A DNA stretch of 64,000 nucleotides, from assembly GCF_025642155.1 (NCBI RefSeq), contig NZ_CP106798.1, positions 7,998,001-8,062,000 of the forward strand. Direction: 5' to 3'. The notes below the pieces were generated by a model that ran no database searches, had not been told where the DNA came from, and saw only the letters and a list, made by a program, of their open reading frames with translations. The position numbers and the translations under genes are program-made. Every line of letters begins with the position of its first letter. Within the stretch, counting starts at the first letter, position 1. Below, piece by piece: positions 52,318-60,996 of this stretch. The stretch is from Streptomyces sp. HUAS 15-9. Lineage in GTDB: Bacteria > Actinomycetota > Actinomycetes > Streptomycetales > Streptomycetaceae.

Positions 52318-53790
52318 TCAGAAGTCGGTGGGGAGACCCTCGTAGGCGCCGGCCCGCGCGGCCGTGCGGTCGTCGGGGATGTAGCCGGCCTCGACCGTGC
52401 GCGTCGCGTCGAGCTTGGCGGGCCGGTAGTAGTCGCTGCCCTGCTTCCAGTACCAGAGCATCGGGACCAGCCCGACGGCCAGACCGCCGAGCCCGATCGC
52501 GATCGCCGCGCCGCTCAGCTCGCCCAGGGACTCGACGAAGATCCAGAACATGAACAGGGAGCCGAACAGCGGCCACAGCCCGCCGAGAACGAGGTTGCCC
52601 ACGGACTTCAGCAGCGTCTTGCGGTAGGCGACGACCACCGCGAGACCCGCGAGACCGTAGTAGACGGCGATCTGCAGTCCGATCGCCGAGATGGCGTCGG
52701 AGAGGATGTCGCCCACCGTGCCCAGGGCGTTGGAGGCGATGAGCATCACCAGCGCCACGCCGCCGACCACGGTGATGGCGACCCAGGGCGTGTTCCAGGT
52801 GCGGTGCACCCGGCCCAGCGCGGACGGCATCGTACGGTCGCGGCCCATCGCGAACAGCGAGCGCGTGACCTGGATGAGTGTGGTCTCCAGCGTGGCGATG
52901 GTGGACAGCATCACGGCGACGATCAGCAGCTTGCCGCCCCAGCCGGGCCAGACCTCCTCGCCGAGCACGGCCAGCACGTTGGCGTCGTTCTCCTCGATCT
53001 GTTTCGAGGAAAGGATCACGTTCACCGCGATCGTGAACACCTCGAACAGCAGGAATACGACACCCACGCCGATCAGGCCCGCGAGTCCGGTCGTACGACG
53101 GCTGTCGCGGGTCTCCTCGCTGAGGTTGCTGGTGACGTCCCAGCCCCAGTAGTAGAACGCGGCGATCAGCGCGCCCGAGGCGAACCCGGCCGTCCCGTCG
53201 AAGTGGGAGAAGCCGAGCCAGGACCAGTCGAAGGCGCGGGCGTCGCCGGTGTGGAAGAGCGCCAGCACCGCGAACAGGCCCAGAACGACCAGCTCGACGC
53301 CGGACATCAGCAGCTGCGCGCGGACGGTGAGCCGCGCGCCGCCGAGCACCACGCCCAGCATGATCAGGAACCAGGCCGCGCCGATCACCGTCGACAGGGC
53401 CGTGTCGTCGGCGAGGTTCTCGTCGAACAGCGCGAGCGTCATCGAACCGGCGGGCAGCGAACCGGCCACCATGAAGATGGTCGCGGAGACCACCAGCGCC
53501 CAGCCGCTGACGAAGCCCAGGAACGGGTGCAGGGTGCGGCCCACCCAGGAGTAACTGGCGCCCGCGTTCACATCGATCCGGCTCAGGTAGCTGAACGCCA
53601 GCGCGATGCCCAGCATGGGTATCGCGCAGTACAGCAGGGCCGCCGGACTGGCCAGGCCCACCGTGCCGACCAGCGCCGCCGTGGTCGCGGCCAGCGAGTA
53701 GGCGGGTGCGCTGCCCGCGACGGCCATGACCACGGTGTCGAACGTCCCGAGGGCATTGGCCTGCAGCCCTCTGCCCCTGTTCTTGCTCAT
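52318..53790 (-). CDS. APC-family amino-acid/amine permease
   Basis: 490 residues with about twelve transmembrane helices. The family features are the unwound first helix (FDTVVMAVAGSAPAYSLAAT), the glycine-rich SYLSRIDVNAGASYSWVG region and the LSEETRD loop after helix six (YWGWDVTSNLSEETRDSR), typical of bacterial APC transporters. The cytoplasmic tail ends with AYEGLPTDF. It imports amino acids or amines with protons; the specific substrate is unknown. ATG 53790 has GGAAAG upstream. Confidence 0.9.
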   Translation of the reverse strand: MSKNRGRGLQANALGTFDTVVMAVAGSAPAYSLAATTAALVGTVGLASPAALLYCAIPMLGIALAFSYLSRIDVNAGASYSWVGRTLHPFLGFVSGWALVVSATIFMVAGSLPAGSMTLALFDENLADDTALSTVIGAAWFLIMLGVVLGGARLTVRAQLLMSGVELVVLGLFAVLALFHTGDARAFDWSWLGFSHFDGTAGFASGALIAAFYYWGWDVTSNLSEETRDSRRTTGLAGLIGVGVVFLLFEVFTIAVNVILSSKQIEENDANVLAVLGEEVWPGWGGKLLIVAVMLSTIATLETTLIQVTRSLFAMGRDRTMPSALGRVHRTWNTPWVAITVVGGVALVMLIASNALGTVGDILSDAISAIGLQIAVYYGLAGLAVVVAYRKTLLKSVGNLVLGGLWPLFGSLFMFWIFVESLGELSGAAIAIGLGGLAVGLVPMLWYWKQGSDYYRPAKLDATRTVEAGYIPDDRTAARAGAYEGLPTDF

Positions 53791-54027
53791 GGATGTGCTG
53801 CTTTCCGGTTGTGCGCGCGCACGGACGGGCCGGCCCGCGGCGCACGGGTGGGGGGTGTGGGACCCGCCTCGAACCCGTAGAGGGATGGCCTCGGGTCAGT
53901 GGCCGGCCAGGAGAAGAGAAAGACCGGTGAATTCCGATCAGCCCTGCGTCGGCAGTCGGTCACACCGCGTGTGGCTGCGATGATAGCGGCCCTCTTTGAC
54001 CTTTCAAGATTGACCAGCCGGTATTCT

Positions 54028-54044
54028 CCCTCGCCGGGCGAGGG
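54028..54044 (-). terminator. Hairpin terminator after sthA
   Basis: CCCTCG and CGAGGG form a 6-bp stem around a five-base loop (extending to eight if the inner C/G pairs), 40 bases after the sthA stop codon. The interval 53791-54083 otherwise holds only the permease promoter region. Confidence 0.55.
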
Positions 54045-54083
54045 CCCAACTCCCGCCCCGGAAGCGCCCCTTCCGCGCCTCGG

Positions 54084-55493
54084 TCACTCCTCCAGGTGGT
54101 CGATCTGCCGCAGCTTGTTGGTGGCGTCGAGCGCCGCGACCTTGTACGACTCCGCCAGCGTCGGGTAGTTGAACACCGCGTCGACCAGATAGTCGACCGT
54201 GCCGCCGCAGCCCATCACGGACTGCCCGATGTGGATCAGCTCGGTGGCACCCGCACCGAAGCAGTGCACGCCGAGCAGCGTGCGGTCCTCGGGCGAGACC
54301 AGCAGCTTGAGCATGCCGTGGGAGTCGCCGATGATCTGCCCCCGGGCCAGTTCCCGGTAGCGGGCTATGCCGACCTCGAACGGCACGCAGTCCTCGGTGA
54401 GTTGGTCCTCCGTCCGGCCCACGAAGCTGATCTCCGGAATGGTGTAGATACCGATCGGCTGGAGGTGGTGCATGCGTCCGACGGGCTCCCCGAAGGCGTG
54501 GTACGCGGCGGCCCGGCCCTGTTCCATCGAGGTCGCGGCGAGCGCCGGGAAGCCGATGACGTCGCCGACGGCGTAGATGTGCGGCACCTCGGTGCGGTAG
54601 TGCTCGTCCACGCGGATCCGGCCGCGCGGGTCCGCGGTCAGCCCCGCCTTGGCCAGGTCGAGTTCATCGGTGAGCCCCTGGCGGCCCGCGGAGTACATCA
54701 CCGCGTCGGCGGGGATCTTCTTGCCGCTCTCCAGGACGGTCAGGGTGCCATGGGCGTGCCGCTCCACGGCGGCGACGGTCTCCCCGAAGCGGAAGGTGAC
54801 GGCGAGGTCCCGCAGGTGGTACTTGAGCGACTCGATGACCTCGACGTCGCACAGGTCCAGCATCCCCGGGCGCCTTTCCACCACGGTCACCTTGCTGCCC
54901 AGCGCGGCGAACATGCTGGCGTATTCCATTCCGATCACGCCGGCGCCCACGATGACCATGGACCGCGGCACCCGCTCGAGCGTGAGCACATTGTCCGAGT
55001 CCATGATCGTGCGCCCGTCGAACTCGACGCTGTCCGGCCGGGCCGGCCGCGTGCCGGTGGCGATCACGATGTGCTCCGCGCTCAACAGGCTCTCGTGGCC
55101 GGTGACGTCGCGCAGCCCGATCGTGTGCGGGTCGACGAATCGGCCCGTGCCGGCGTAGAGGGAGACGTGGTTGCGGGACAGCTGGCTGCGGATGACGTCG
55201 ACCTCCCGGCCGACCACGTGCTGGGTGCGCGCGGTCAGATCGGCGACGGTGATGTCCTCTTTCAGCCGGTAGCTCTGCCCGTACAGATCGCGCTGGGTGA
55301 GACCGGTGAGGTACAGCACCGCCTCGCGCAGGGTCTTGGAGGGGATGGTGCCGGTGTGGATGGAGACCCCACCGACCATGTCGGGGCGGTCGACGACGGC
55401 GACCCGGCGGCCGAGCTTGGCCGCGGCGATGGCGGCCTTCTGACCGCCCGGACCGGAACCGATGACGAGCATGTCGAAGTCGAAGTCAGGCAC
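54084..55493 (-). CDS. sthA: Soluble pyridine nucleotide transhydrogenase
   Basis: 469 residues of the two-dinucleotide-binding flavoprotein family. It moves hydride between NADPH and NAD. FAD binds at [19 protein letters not shown], the NAD(P) site is [20 protein letters not shown], and the C-terminal interface contains [14 protein letters not shown]. Instead of the redox Cys pair of lipoamide dehydrogenases it reads [15 protein letters not shown]; even the single Cys that most Streptomyces homologues show after VGG seems to be Ser here. GTG 55493 is the likely start and is consistent with family length. Confidence 0.9.
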   Translation of the reverse strand: MPDFDFDMLVIGSGPGGQKAAIAAAKLGRRVAVVDRPDMVGGVSIHTGTIPSKTLREAVLYLTGLTQRDLYGQSYRLKEDITVADLTARTQHVVGREVDVIRSQLSRNHVSLYAGTGRFVDPHTIGLRDVTGHESLLSAEHIVIATGTRPARPDSVEFDGRTIMDSDNVLTLERVPRSMVIVGAGVIGMEYASMFAALGSKVTVVERRPGMLDLCDVEVIESLKYHLRDLAVTFRFGETVAAVERHAHGTLTVLESGKKIPADAVMYSAGRQGLTDELDLAKAGLTADPRGRIRVDEHYRTEVPHIYAVGDVIGFPALAATSMEQGRAAAYHAFGEPVGRMHHLQPIGIYTIPEISFVGRTEDQLTEDCVPFEVGIARYRELARGQIIGDSHGMLKLLVSPEDRTLLGVHCFGAGATELIHIGQSVMGCGGTVDYLVDAVFNYPTLAESYKVAALDATNKLRQIDHLEE

Positions 55494-55642
55494 CTTCCGG
55501 AGTGTGTCAGCCCACGGGCTCTCTTCGAAAGGGAGAACGGGAAACCGTCCGCCCGAACGGAACCCCCGTCCGGCCCGCGGGAGTTGTCGGCCGCCCCTCA
55601 CCGTCCTCGCCGTACCGCACCCACCGGAGGGACAATACGGTC

Positions 55643-56794
55643 ATGGGCCGTCGACTCGACGATGTGAGCGCACCCGCCCGGCTGGCCGGACCCGAGGAGG
55701 GCATCGGCCCGGACGAACTCACGCTCGCCGCCCGCAACCACGGCCTCCCGCTGGAAGCCCTGCGCCACGACATCACCCCGCCCGGCCTGCACTACGTCCT
55801 CACCCACTACGACATCCCGTACGTCCCCGACGCCACCCGCTGGCGCCTGACGGTGGACGGCCTGGTCCGCCGCCCGCTGCGGCTCACCCCGGCCGATCTG
55901 CGGGCGTTCCCCGCGGTCACCACCCGGGTCACCCTGGAGTGCGCCGGGAACGGCCGTGCGCTGCTGGCACCGCGCCCGGTGAGCCAGCCCTGGCTGGTCG
56001 AGGCCGTCGGCACGGCCGAGTGGACCGGCGTACCACTGCGGCTGCTGCTCGCCGAGGCGGGCGTGGGCCCGACGGCCGTCGACGTGGTCCTCACCGGAGC
56101 CGACCACGGAGTGGAGCGCGGGATCGAGCAGGACTACCAGCGCGCCCTGCCGGTGGCCGTGGCCATGGGCGACGACCCCGAGGTGCTGGTGGCCTACGGC
56201 ATGAACGGCGGCCCGCTGCCCCCGCAGCACGGCCACCCGGTCCGGCTGGTGGTCCCCGGCTGGTACGGCATGGCGCACGTGAAGTGGCTGCGGGACATCA
56301 CGGTCAGTGCGCGAGCGTTCACGGGATTCCAGCAGGCCGTGGCCTACCGGCTCCGGCAGCGCCCCGGGGACGAGGGCGAGCCGGTCACCCGTATCGCGCC
56401 GCGGGCCCTGCTGGTGCCGCCGGGCTTCCCGGACTTCATGTCCCGGACCCGGGTGGTCCCGCCGGGACCGGTACCGCTGGAGGGCCGGGCCTGGTCCGGG
56501 CAGGCGCCGGTGACGGCCGTCGAGGTCAGCACCGACGGGGGAGCGAACTGGCACCCGGCCGGCCTCGACCCGGCGGACCGGCACCGCTGGGCCTGGCGCC
56601 GATGGCACTGGACCTGGACGGCCACCCCGGGACGCCATGTCCTCGCCGCCCGCGCGACCGACGCCGACGGCCGCACCCAGCCCTCGGACCAGCACTGGAA
56701 CCGCGGCGGCTTCGCCAACAACGCGATCCACCGCGTCCGGGTCGTGTGCGTGCCCGCGGACGACGCCGGTGACGACACCGGCCAGGCCCTTTGA
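55643..56794 (+). CDS. Sulfite-oxidase-fold molybdopterin protein
   Basis: 383 residues with an Oxidored_molyb domain followed by the Mo-co dimerisation domain. The molybdenum-ligating Cys is in TLECAGNGR, and WTGVPLRLLLAEAG and MAHVKWLRDITV are typical pieces. There is no signal peptide, so it is cytoplasmic, unlike many YedY/SorT relatives. It is the first gene on the plus strand after sthA (divergent). The reaction could be sulfite oxidation or another oxo-transfer; not resolved here. ATG 55643 has GGAGGG about 12 bases upstream. Confidence 0.86.
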   Translation: MGRRLDDVSAPARLAGPEEGIGPDELTLAARNHGLPLEALRHDITPPGLHYVLTHYDIPYVPDATRWRLTVDGLVRRPLRLTPADLRAFPAVTTRVTLECAGNGRALLAPRPVSQPWLVEAVGTAEWTGVPLRLLLAEAGVGPTAVDVVLTGADHGVERGIEQDYQRALPVAVAMGDDPEVLVAYGMNGGPLPPQHGHPVRLVVPGWYGMAHVKWLRDITVSARAFTGFQQAVAYRLRQRPGDEGEPVTRIAPRALLVPPGFPDFMSRTRVVPPGPVPLEGRAWSGQAPVTAVEVSTDGGANWHPAGLDPADRHRWAWRRWHWTWTATPGRHVLAARATDADGRTQPSDQHWNRGGFANNAIHRVRVVCVPADDAGDDTGQAL

Positions 56795-56877
56795 CGACAG
56801 GGCCCGCGTCCGCCTCCAGGACAGCGCCGAGCGCCCGGTCCGCGTCTCCTTGGCAGTCGCGGGCCGGGCGTGTGCCG

Positions 56878-56945
56878 CGTCTCCGGTCGGTCGCGCCGAG
56901 CCGGGTTCTCCCGTCTCCGGTCAGTCGTGCCGAGTCGGCTTCCCC
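56878..56945. repeat. 34-bp direct repeat between convergent genes
   Basis: Two adjacent 34-base units beginning CGTCTCCGGTC, about 85 percent identical, with a partial third at each side (CGTCTGTGAG after, CGCGTCTCC before). No hairpin or gene is evident. Confidence 0.75.
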
Positions 56946-56972
56946 CGTCTGTGAGACGACCCCGGACGGCCC

Positions 56973-57179
56973 TCAGGGCAGCAGCTTCTCGATGGCGATC
57001 GGGCCCTCGGTCTCCAGCTTGCGCCGTGCCCATTCCAGATTGGCCGGAGTGATGTCCCGTCCCGTGGCGAGCACCAGGTCCTCGGGCGCCACGCCGGATT
57101 CGGGGTGGATGTGGAGCAGGGCGTCCGGGGTCGCCCGGTCGTCGGCGGACCGGGACTCTTCGGGTTGCGACGTCGACAT
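56973..57179 (-). CDS. Small hydrophilic protein
   Basis: 68 residues from ATG 57179, which has AGGAGGAGG close upstream. The sequence (PDALLHIHPESGVAPEDLVL, EWARRKLETEGPIAIEKLLP) is soluble and alpha/beta mixed. It is a recognisable type of small Streptomyces protein but without a known role. Divergent from the GH15 gene. Confidence 0.66.
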   Translation of the reverse strand: MSTSQPEESRSADDRATPDALLHIHPESGVAPEDLVLATGRDITPANLEWARRKLETEGPIAIEKLLP

Positions 57180-57347
57180 GATGCCTCCTCCTCCGGATCC
57201 GGCCGCCCGCACCGCTGCCGGTGCCGCGAAACCGGCCCACTCTCACGATTCCCCGCCGGAGCCCGCCCTGCATCCGGAAGAGCCCACGGCCCCCTTCCCT
57301 CCTAAGCTGGAGACAGCCCGCACGCCCGAATCCGGGAGGCTGCCGCG

Positions 57348-59180
57348 ATGACCGAGACGCCGTACCGGGACGCACCCGGGAGCCCCCGCTATCTGCCGAT
57401 CGCCGAACACGGACTGATCGGGGACCTGCGGAGCGTGGCCCTGGTGGGCAGCAACGGCACGATCGACTGGTACTGCAGCCCCTCCTTCGACTCCCCGAGC
57501 GTCTTCGCGTCGATCCTGGACGCCGAGCGCGGCGGCTGCTTCGAGCTCGCCGCCTCCGTGCCGGCCCGCACCAAGCAGTTCTACTTCCCCGACACCAACG
57601 TGCTGATCACCCGGTTCTTCACCGACGACGGGGTCGGCGAGGTCCAGGACTTCATGCCCGTCACCGGGGAGTCCGCGGAGGTCGACCGGCACCGGCTGAT
57701 CCGCCGCGTCCTGTGCGTCCGCGGCACCATCCCCTTCCGGGTCCGGGTGGCCCCGCGCTTCGACTACGGCGCCGCCCCGCACACGCTGAGGCTGCTCGGC
57801 GACACGGCCGTCTTCGAGTCCCCGGAGATGGCCCTCGCGCTCACCTCCACGGTGACCCCGGAGAGCGACGGCGTGGACGTGCGCGCCGACTTCAAGCTCG
57901 CCGAGGGCGAGTCCGCGGTGTTCGCCCTCGACCGGGTCGGCGACGCCATAGCGCCGCGCGGCTGCGCCCGCACCGAGGCCGAGCACGAATTCGAGGCCAC
58001 GGTCTGCTACTGGCGGCGCTGGCTGCACCAGTCCCGCTACCGCGGGCGCTGGCGGGAGATGGTGCACCGCTCCGCCCTCACCCTGAAACTGCTCACCTAC
58101 GCGCCGACCGGCGCCATCGTGGCCGCGCCGACCACCAGCCTCCCCGAACAGCTCGGCGGTGAGCGCAACTGGGACTACCGCTATGTGTGGATCCGGGACG
58201 CCGCGTTCTGCGTCTACGCGCTGCTGCGGCTGGGCTTCAGCGGCGAGGCCCGGGCGTTCATGAACTTCCTGACCGGCCTCATCGGCCCGGGCGACGGCTC
58301 GGCCTCGGGCCCGCTGCAGATCATGTACGGCATCGACGGCCGCACCGACCTGCCCGAACGCGAACTCGATCACCTGGAGGGCCACCTGGGATCCGCTCCG
58401 GTCCGGGTCGGCAACGCCGCCGCCGACCAGCTCCAGCTCGACATCTACGGCGCCCTCATCGACTCGATCTACCTCTACGACAAGTGGGCCGAGCCCATCT
58501 CCAGCGACCAGTGGGACAACGTCTGCCGGCTGGTCGACTGGGTCTGCGACCACTGGGACCAGCCCGACGAGGGCGTGTGGGAGACCCGCGGCGGCCGCAA
58601 GAACTTCCTGTACTCGCGCCTGATGTGCTGGGTGGCGATCGAGCGCGCCATCCGCCTGGCCAACCGGCGAGGCCTGCCGGCCGACCACCGCCGCTGGCGG
58701 ACGAGCCGTGACGCCGTCTACCGGCGGATCATGGACCTCGGCTGGTCGCCGGTGCGCCGCGCCTTCGTCCAGCACGAGGGCGGCGAGGTCCTGGACGCCT
58801 CGCTCCTGATGATGCCGCTGGCGAAGTTCATCGCACCCACCGACCCCAAGTGGCTGTCCACCCTGGACGCCCTCACCGACGACCTGGTCTCCGACTCCCT
58901 CGTCTACCGCTACGACCCGCAGGCCAGCCCCGACGGGCTCCGCGGCGACGAGGGCACCTTCTCGATCTGCTCCTTCTGGTACGTCGAGGCGCTGGTGCGC
59001 GCCGGGCGGCTGGACGAGGCGCGGCTGGCCTTCGAGAAGATGCTCACCTACGCCAACCACCTCGGCCTGTACGCCGAGGAGATCGGCCGCACCGGCGAGC
59101 AGCAGGGCAACTTCCCCCAGGCGTTCACCCACCTGGCACTGATCAGCGCGGCGTTCAACCTGGACCGCGCCCTCGGCTGA
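57348..59180 (+). CDS. GH15 glucoamylase/trehalase-like glycoside hydrolase
   Basis: 610 residues, cytoplasmic, of the bacterial GH15 group. The N-terminal beta domain starts IAEHGLIGDLRSVALVGSNG and IDWYCSPSFDSPSVFASILD. The alpha/alpha barrel begins LPEQLGGERNWDYRYVWIRD. The general acid Glu is in DEGVWETRGG (about residue 412), and the base Glu is in YAEEIGRTGEQQGNFPQAFT (about 577). ATG 57348 has GGGAGG upstream. Characterised relatives include mycobacterial trehalase and glucoamylases, so the substrate may be trehalose or maltose-type glucans; the GH65 operon at 41 kb acts on related sugars. Confidence 0.9.
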   Translation: MTETPYRDAPGSPRYLPIAEHGLIGDLRSVALVGSNGTIDWYCSPSFDSPSVFASILDAERGGCFELAASVPARTKQFYFPDTNVLITRFFTDDGVGEVQDFMPVTGESAEVDRHRLIRRVLCVRGTIPFRVRVAPRFDYGAAPHTLRLLGDTAVFESPEMALALTSTVTPESDGVDVRADFKLAEGESAVFALDRVGDAIAPRGCARTEAEHEFEATVCYWRRWLHQSRYRGRWREMVHRSALTLKLLTYAPTGAIVAAPTTSLPEQLGGERNWDYRYVWIRDAAFCVYALLRLGFSGEARAFMNFLTGLIGPGDGSASGPLQIMYGIDGRTDLPERELDHLEGHLGSAPVRVGNAAADQLQLDIYGALIDSIYLYDKWAEPISSDQWDNVCRLVDWVCDHWDQPDEGVWETRGGRKNFLYSRLMCWVAIERAIRLANRRGLPADHRRWRTSRDAVYRRIMDLGWSPVRRAFVQHEGGEVLDASLLMMPLAKFIAPTDPKWLSTLDALTDDLVSDSLVYRYDPQASPDGLRGDEGTFSICSFWYVEALVRAGRLDEARLAFEKMLTYANHLGLYAEEIGRTGEQQGNFPQAFTHLALISAAFNLDRALG

Positions 59181-59220
59181 CCTCCCCGGGGGGTCTTTCG
59201 GCACCACGGGGGGAGTCCAA

Positions 59221-59248
59221 TGGGCCCATACCTACCCCGTTGGGCCCA
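59221..59248. promoter_or_regulatory. Two TGGGCCCA palindromes, 20 bases apart
   Basis: TGGGCCCA at 59221-59228 and again at 59241-59248, exactly two helical turns apart, upstream of the DGC gene. They could be paired operator sites or the arms of a weak hairpin after the GH15 gene. A TAGGCT hexamer at 59271-59276 could be a -10 for the DGC gene. Confidence 0.45.
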
Positions 59249-59342
59249 CGCGGCCGACGGTCGTCCGGCCTAGGCTCGCGAAGGCGCGTGCCGCTTGCCG
59301 CCGCGCCGCTCACCGTCCACCGCAACCAGCGAGGCCCCCCGG

Positions 59343-59729
59343 GTGAACCGTCGTCGTGATCTGCCCCTTGTCTACTCCTGCTCGGGCTGTTCGAGCGCGG
59401 CCCAGATGACCAACTGGATCGCCGTGCAGCTCGACCGGCGCGGCATCGCCGAGATGTCGTGCATCGCCGGTGTCGGCGGGGACGTGCCGAGCCTGGTTCG
59501 CAAGGCCCGCAGCGGTCGCCCCGTCATCGCCGTGGACGGCTGTGTGCTCCAGTGCGCCCGCAACTGTCTCGCCCGGCACGAGGTGGAGCCGGTGGTGCAC
59601 CATCTCCTCAGCGACGACGGGGTGCGCAAGCGGCTGGGCGAGGACTTCGACCCGGAGCAGGCCGAGCAGGTGCTCGACGGCATCATCGCCCGCATCACCG
59701 AGGAGACCGGCTCGCAGCCGCACTCCTGA
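59343..59729 (+). CDS. DGC-domain putative zinc-binding protein
   Basis: 128 residues with conserved cysteines in YSCSGCSSAAQMTNW (CxxC), MSCIAGVGG and the Asp-Gly-Cys motif VDGCVLQCARNC. DGC proteins are small Cys-rich proteins of unknown biochemical role, often found near metal or redox genes. GTG 59343 is the start; an upstream frame lacks a ribosome site. It is convergent with the HTH regulator of the NO module (stop codons seven bases apart). Metal binding is likely, but which metal is not known. Confidence 0.8.
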   Translation: MNRRRDLPLVYSCSGCSSAAQMTNWIAVQLDRRGIAEMSCIAGVGGDVPSLVRKARSGRPVIAVDGCVLQCARNCLARHEVEPVVHHLLSDDGVRKRLGEDFDPEQAEQVLDGIIARITEETGSQPHS

Positions 59730-59736
59730 CGGGAGT

Positions 59737-60543
59737 TCAGGCCCCCTCGGCGCGCCGCAGGGTGGCCACGCACAGGTGCGGGGTGACGAAGGGCTCCAGG
59801 CTCTCCGCCGTCAGCGGGGCCCGCAGTGTCTCCACCGTGCCCTGCATCAGGCCGAGATGGATCGCGCAGACGATGTCGGGGCGGCGCTGGGCCACCTCGC
59901 GGAACGGGCAGTGGTGCAGACGCAGCCGCCGCAGGTCGGCGGCCCCGGCCTGGGCGTCATCGGCTGCATCGCCGATGACCGTGCCCGCGGCCTCCGGCTC
60001 CGTGCCCGCCTCGGGTTCCCGCTCAAGCTCCGGCTGGTGCTCCTGATCGTGCTCCTGCTCCGCTTCGGTGACGAAGCCCATGCCCTCCAGGGTCGCCACC
60101 AGCCGGCGCTCCCCTTCCTCCGCGCCGATGCGCTCGGTGGGCGCGGGAGCGTTGGTCAGGTACGAGCCCCAGGAGCGGCCGGCCCGGGTCGCCGCGCCCA
60201 CCGGGTCCTCCACCGAGGAGGACACGACACCGAGCAGGATGTCGGACAGCAACTGGAAACTGCGCGAACCGTCCAGCCCGTCCGAGGCGACGGCCGAGTA
60301 GACGATCTTCGGTCGCCCCGGTTCACTGCGGGGCGCGCTGTCACGGATCGCCAGGCCGTCGGCGACCAGCGCGTCCAGATGGAAGCGGGCGGTGTTGAGG
60401 TGGACCCCCACGCGCTCGGCGGTCTCGGCCACACCCAGCGGGCGGCCGTCCTCCGCGCGCAGCAGTTGCAGGACGGCAGCGCGCCTTCCCCTTTGTACCG
60501 GAGCGCCGGTACCCGCGTCGATGAGCTGTCGTCGTGGAGCCAT
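59737..60543 (-). CDS. Helix-turn-helix regulator with Cys-rich C terminus (Fe-S sensor candidate)
   Basis: 268 residues. The N-terminal winged HTH (AAVLQLLRAEDGRPLGVAET, VHLNTARFHLDALVADGLAI) and the C-terminal cluster region with LHHCPFREVAQRRPDIVCAI and HLCVATLR resemble SufR-type and NO-linked repressors. Cysteines are spaced C-X13-C-X31-C and could hold an iron-sulfur cluster that nitric oxide would damage (inference). A 45-residue acidic/Glu-His linker (EAEQEHDQEHQPELEREPE) interrupts the effector domain. No ribosome site; TATCAT is six bases before the ATG, so leaderless. A 44-bp palindrome surrounds its -35. Confidence 0.84.
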   Translation of the reverse strand: MAPRRQLIDAGTGAPVQRGRRAAVLQLLRAEDGRPLGVAETAERVGVHLNTARFHLDALVADGLAIRDSAPRSEPGRPKIVYSAVASDGLDGSRSFQLLSDILLGVVSSSVEDPVGAATRAGRSWGSYLTNAPAPTERIGAEEGERRLVATLEGMGFVTEAEQEHDQEHQPELEREPEAGTEPEAAGTVIGDAADDAQAGAADLRRLRLHHCPFREVAQRRPDIVCAIHLGLMQGTVETLRAPLTAESLEPFVTPHLCVATLRRAEGA

Positions 60544-60558
60544 GGAGAAATGATACGA

Positions 60559-60602
60559 CCGCGAGGGTTAGAAACAAGATGTCTCGTTTCTAACCCTCGC
60601 GG
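60559..60602. promoter_or_regulatory. 44-bp perfect inverted repeat in the regulator promoter
   Basis: Arms 60559-60575 (CCGCGAGGGTTAGAAAC) and 60586-60602 pair over all 17 positions around a 10-base centre. On the minus strand the -35 (TTGTTT, 60577-60572) falls at the inner edge and centre, 16 bases before TATCAT (60555-60550), the -10 of the leaderless regulator gene. This is a natural site for dimer binding and autoregulation; it could also form a cruciform. Confidence 0.85.
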
Positions 60603-60621
60603 CAGGATGGTGGCGCGTCGG

Positions 60622-60996
60622 TCACTCCGGTGGCGAGACCTTGGCGTGCCGCAGCCTGCGGCCCAGCAGGGCGAGGAGCACGCCGTGCGGGACGGCCACC
60701 GCCCCGAGGAGCGCGAGCTCCGCCGGGGAGTGGTGACGGAGCGCCTCCCCGCCCGCCAGGACGAGCGCGACCACGGACACGAACAGCGACAGGGCCCGGT
60801 GGAAGCGGTGCACCTCCGAGTGCGGCCACTCGTCGCTGCTGACCGGTTCGGGGGTCTGCCCGGCCGCCCGGTGGTAGCCGGCGAAGATACGCGACTCCCA
60901 GGCGCCGGTGCTCTGCCGGCCGTAGAGGTCGAGGCCGATCACGACCAGCAGGAGCACCCCGAGGTATCCGGTGGTGAGCAGGGTCTCCCCGCTCAC
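60622..60996 (-). CDS. Small membrane protein coupled to the NO reductase
   Basis: 124 residues with about three transmembrane helices (TTGYLGVLLLVVIGLDLYGR, FHRALSLFVSVVALVLAGGE, LLGAVAVPHGVLLALLGRRL). GTG 60996 overlaps the norB stop codon by 4 bases, so the two are translated together. Its role is unknown; assembly of the quinol NO reductase or quinone access are possibilities. It is the last gene before the regulator gene on the same strand. Confidence 0.76.
   Translation of the reverse strand: MSGETLLTTGYLGVLLLVVIGLDLYGRQSTGAWESRIFAGYHRAAGQTPEPVSSDEWPHSEVHRFHRALSLFVSVVALVLAGGEALRHHSPAELALLGAVAVPHGVLLALLGRRLRHAKVSPPE

Noticed and set aside
57243..59207. A 654-codon frame opposite the GH15 gene
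   Set aside because: Shadow of GH15 in high-GC DNA; no motif or ribosome site.
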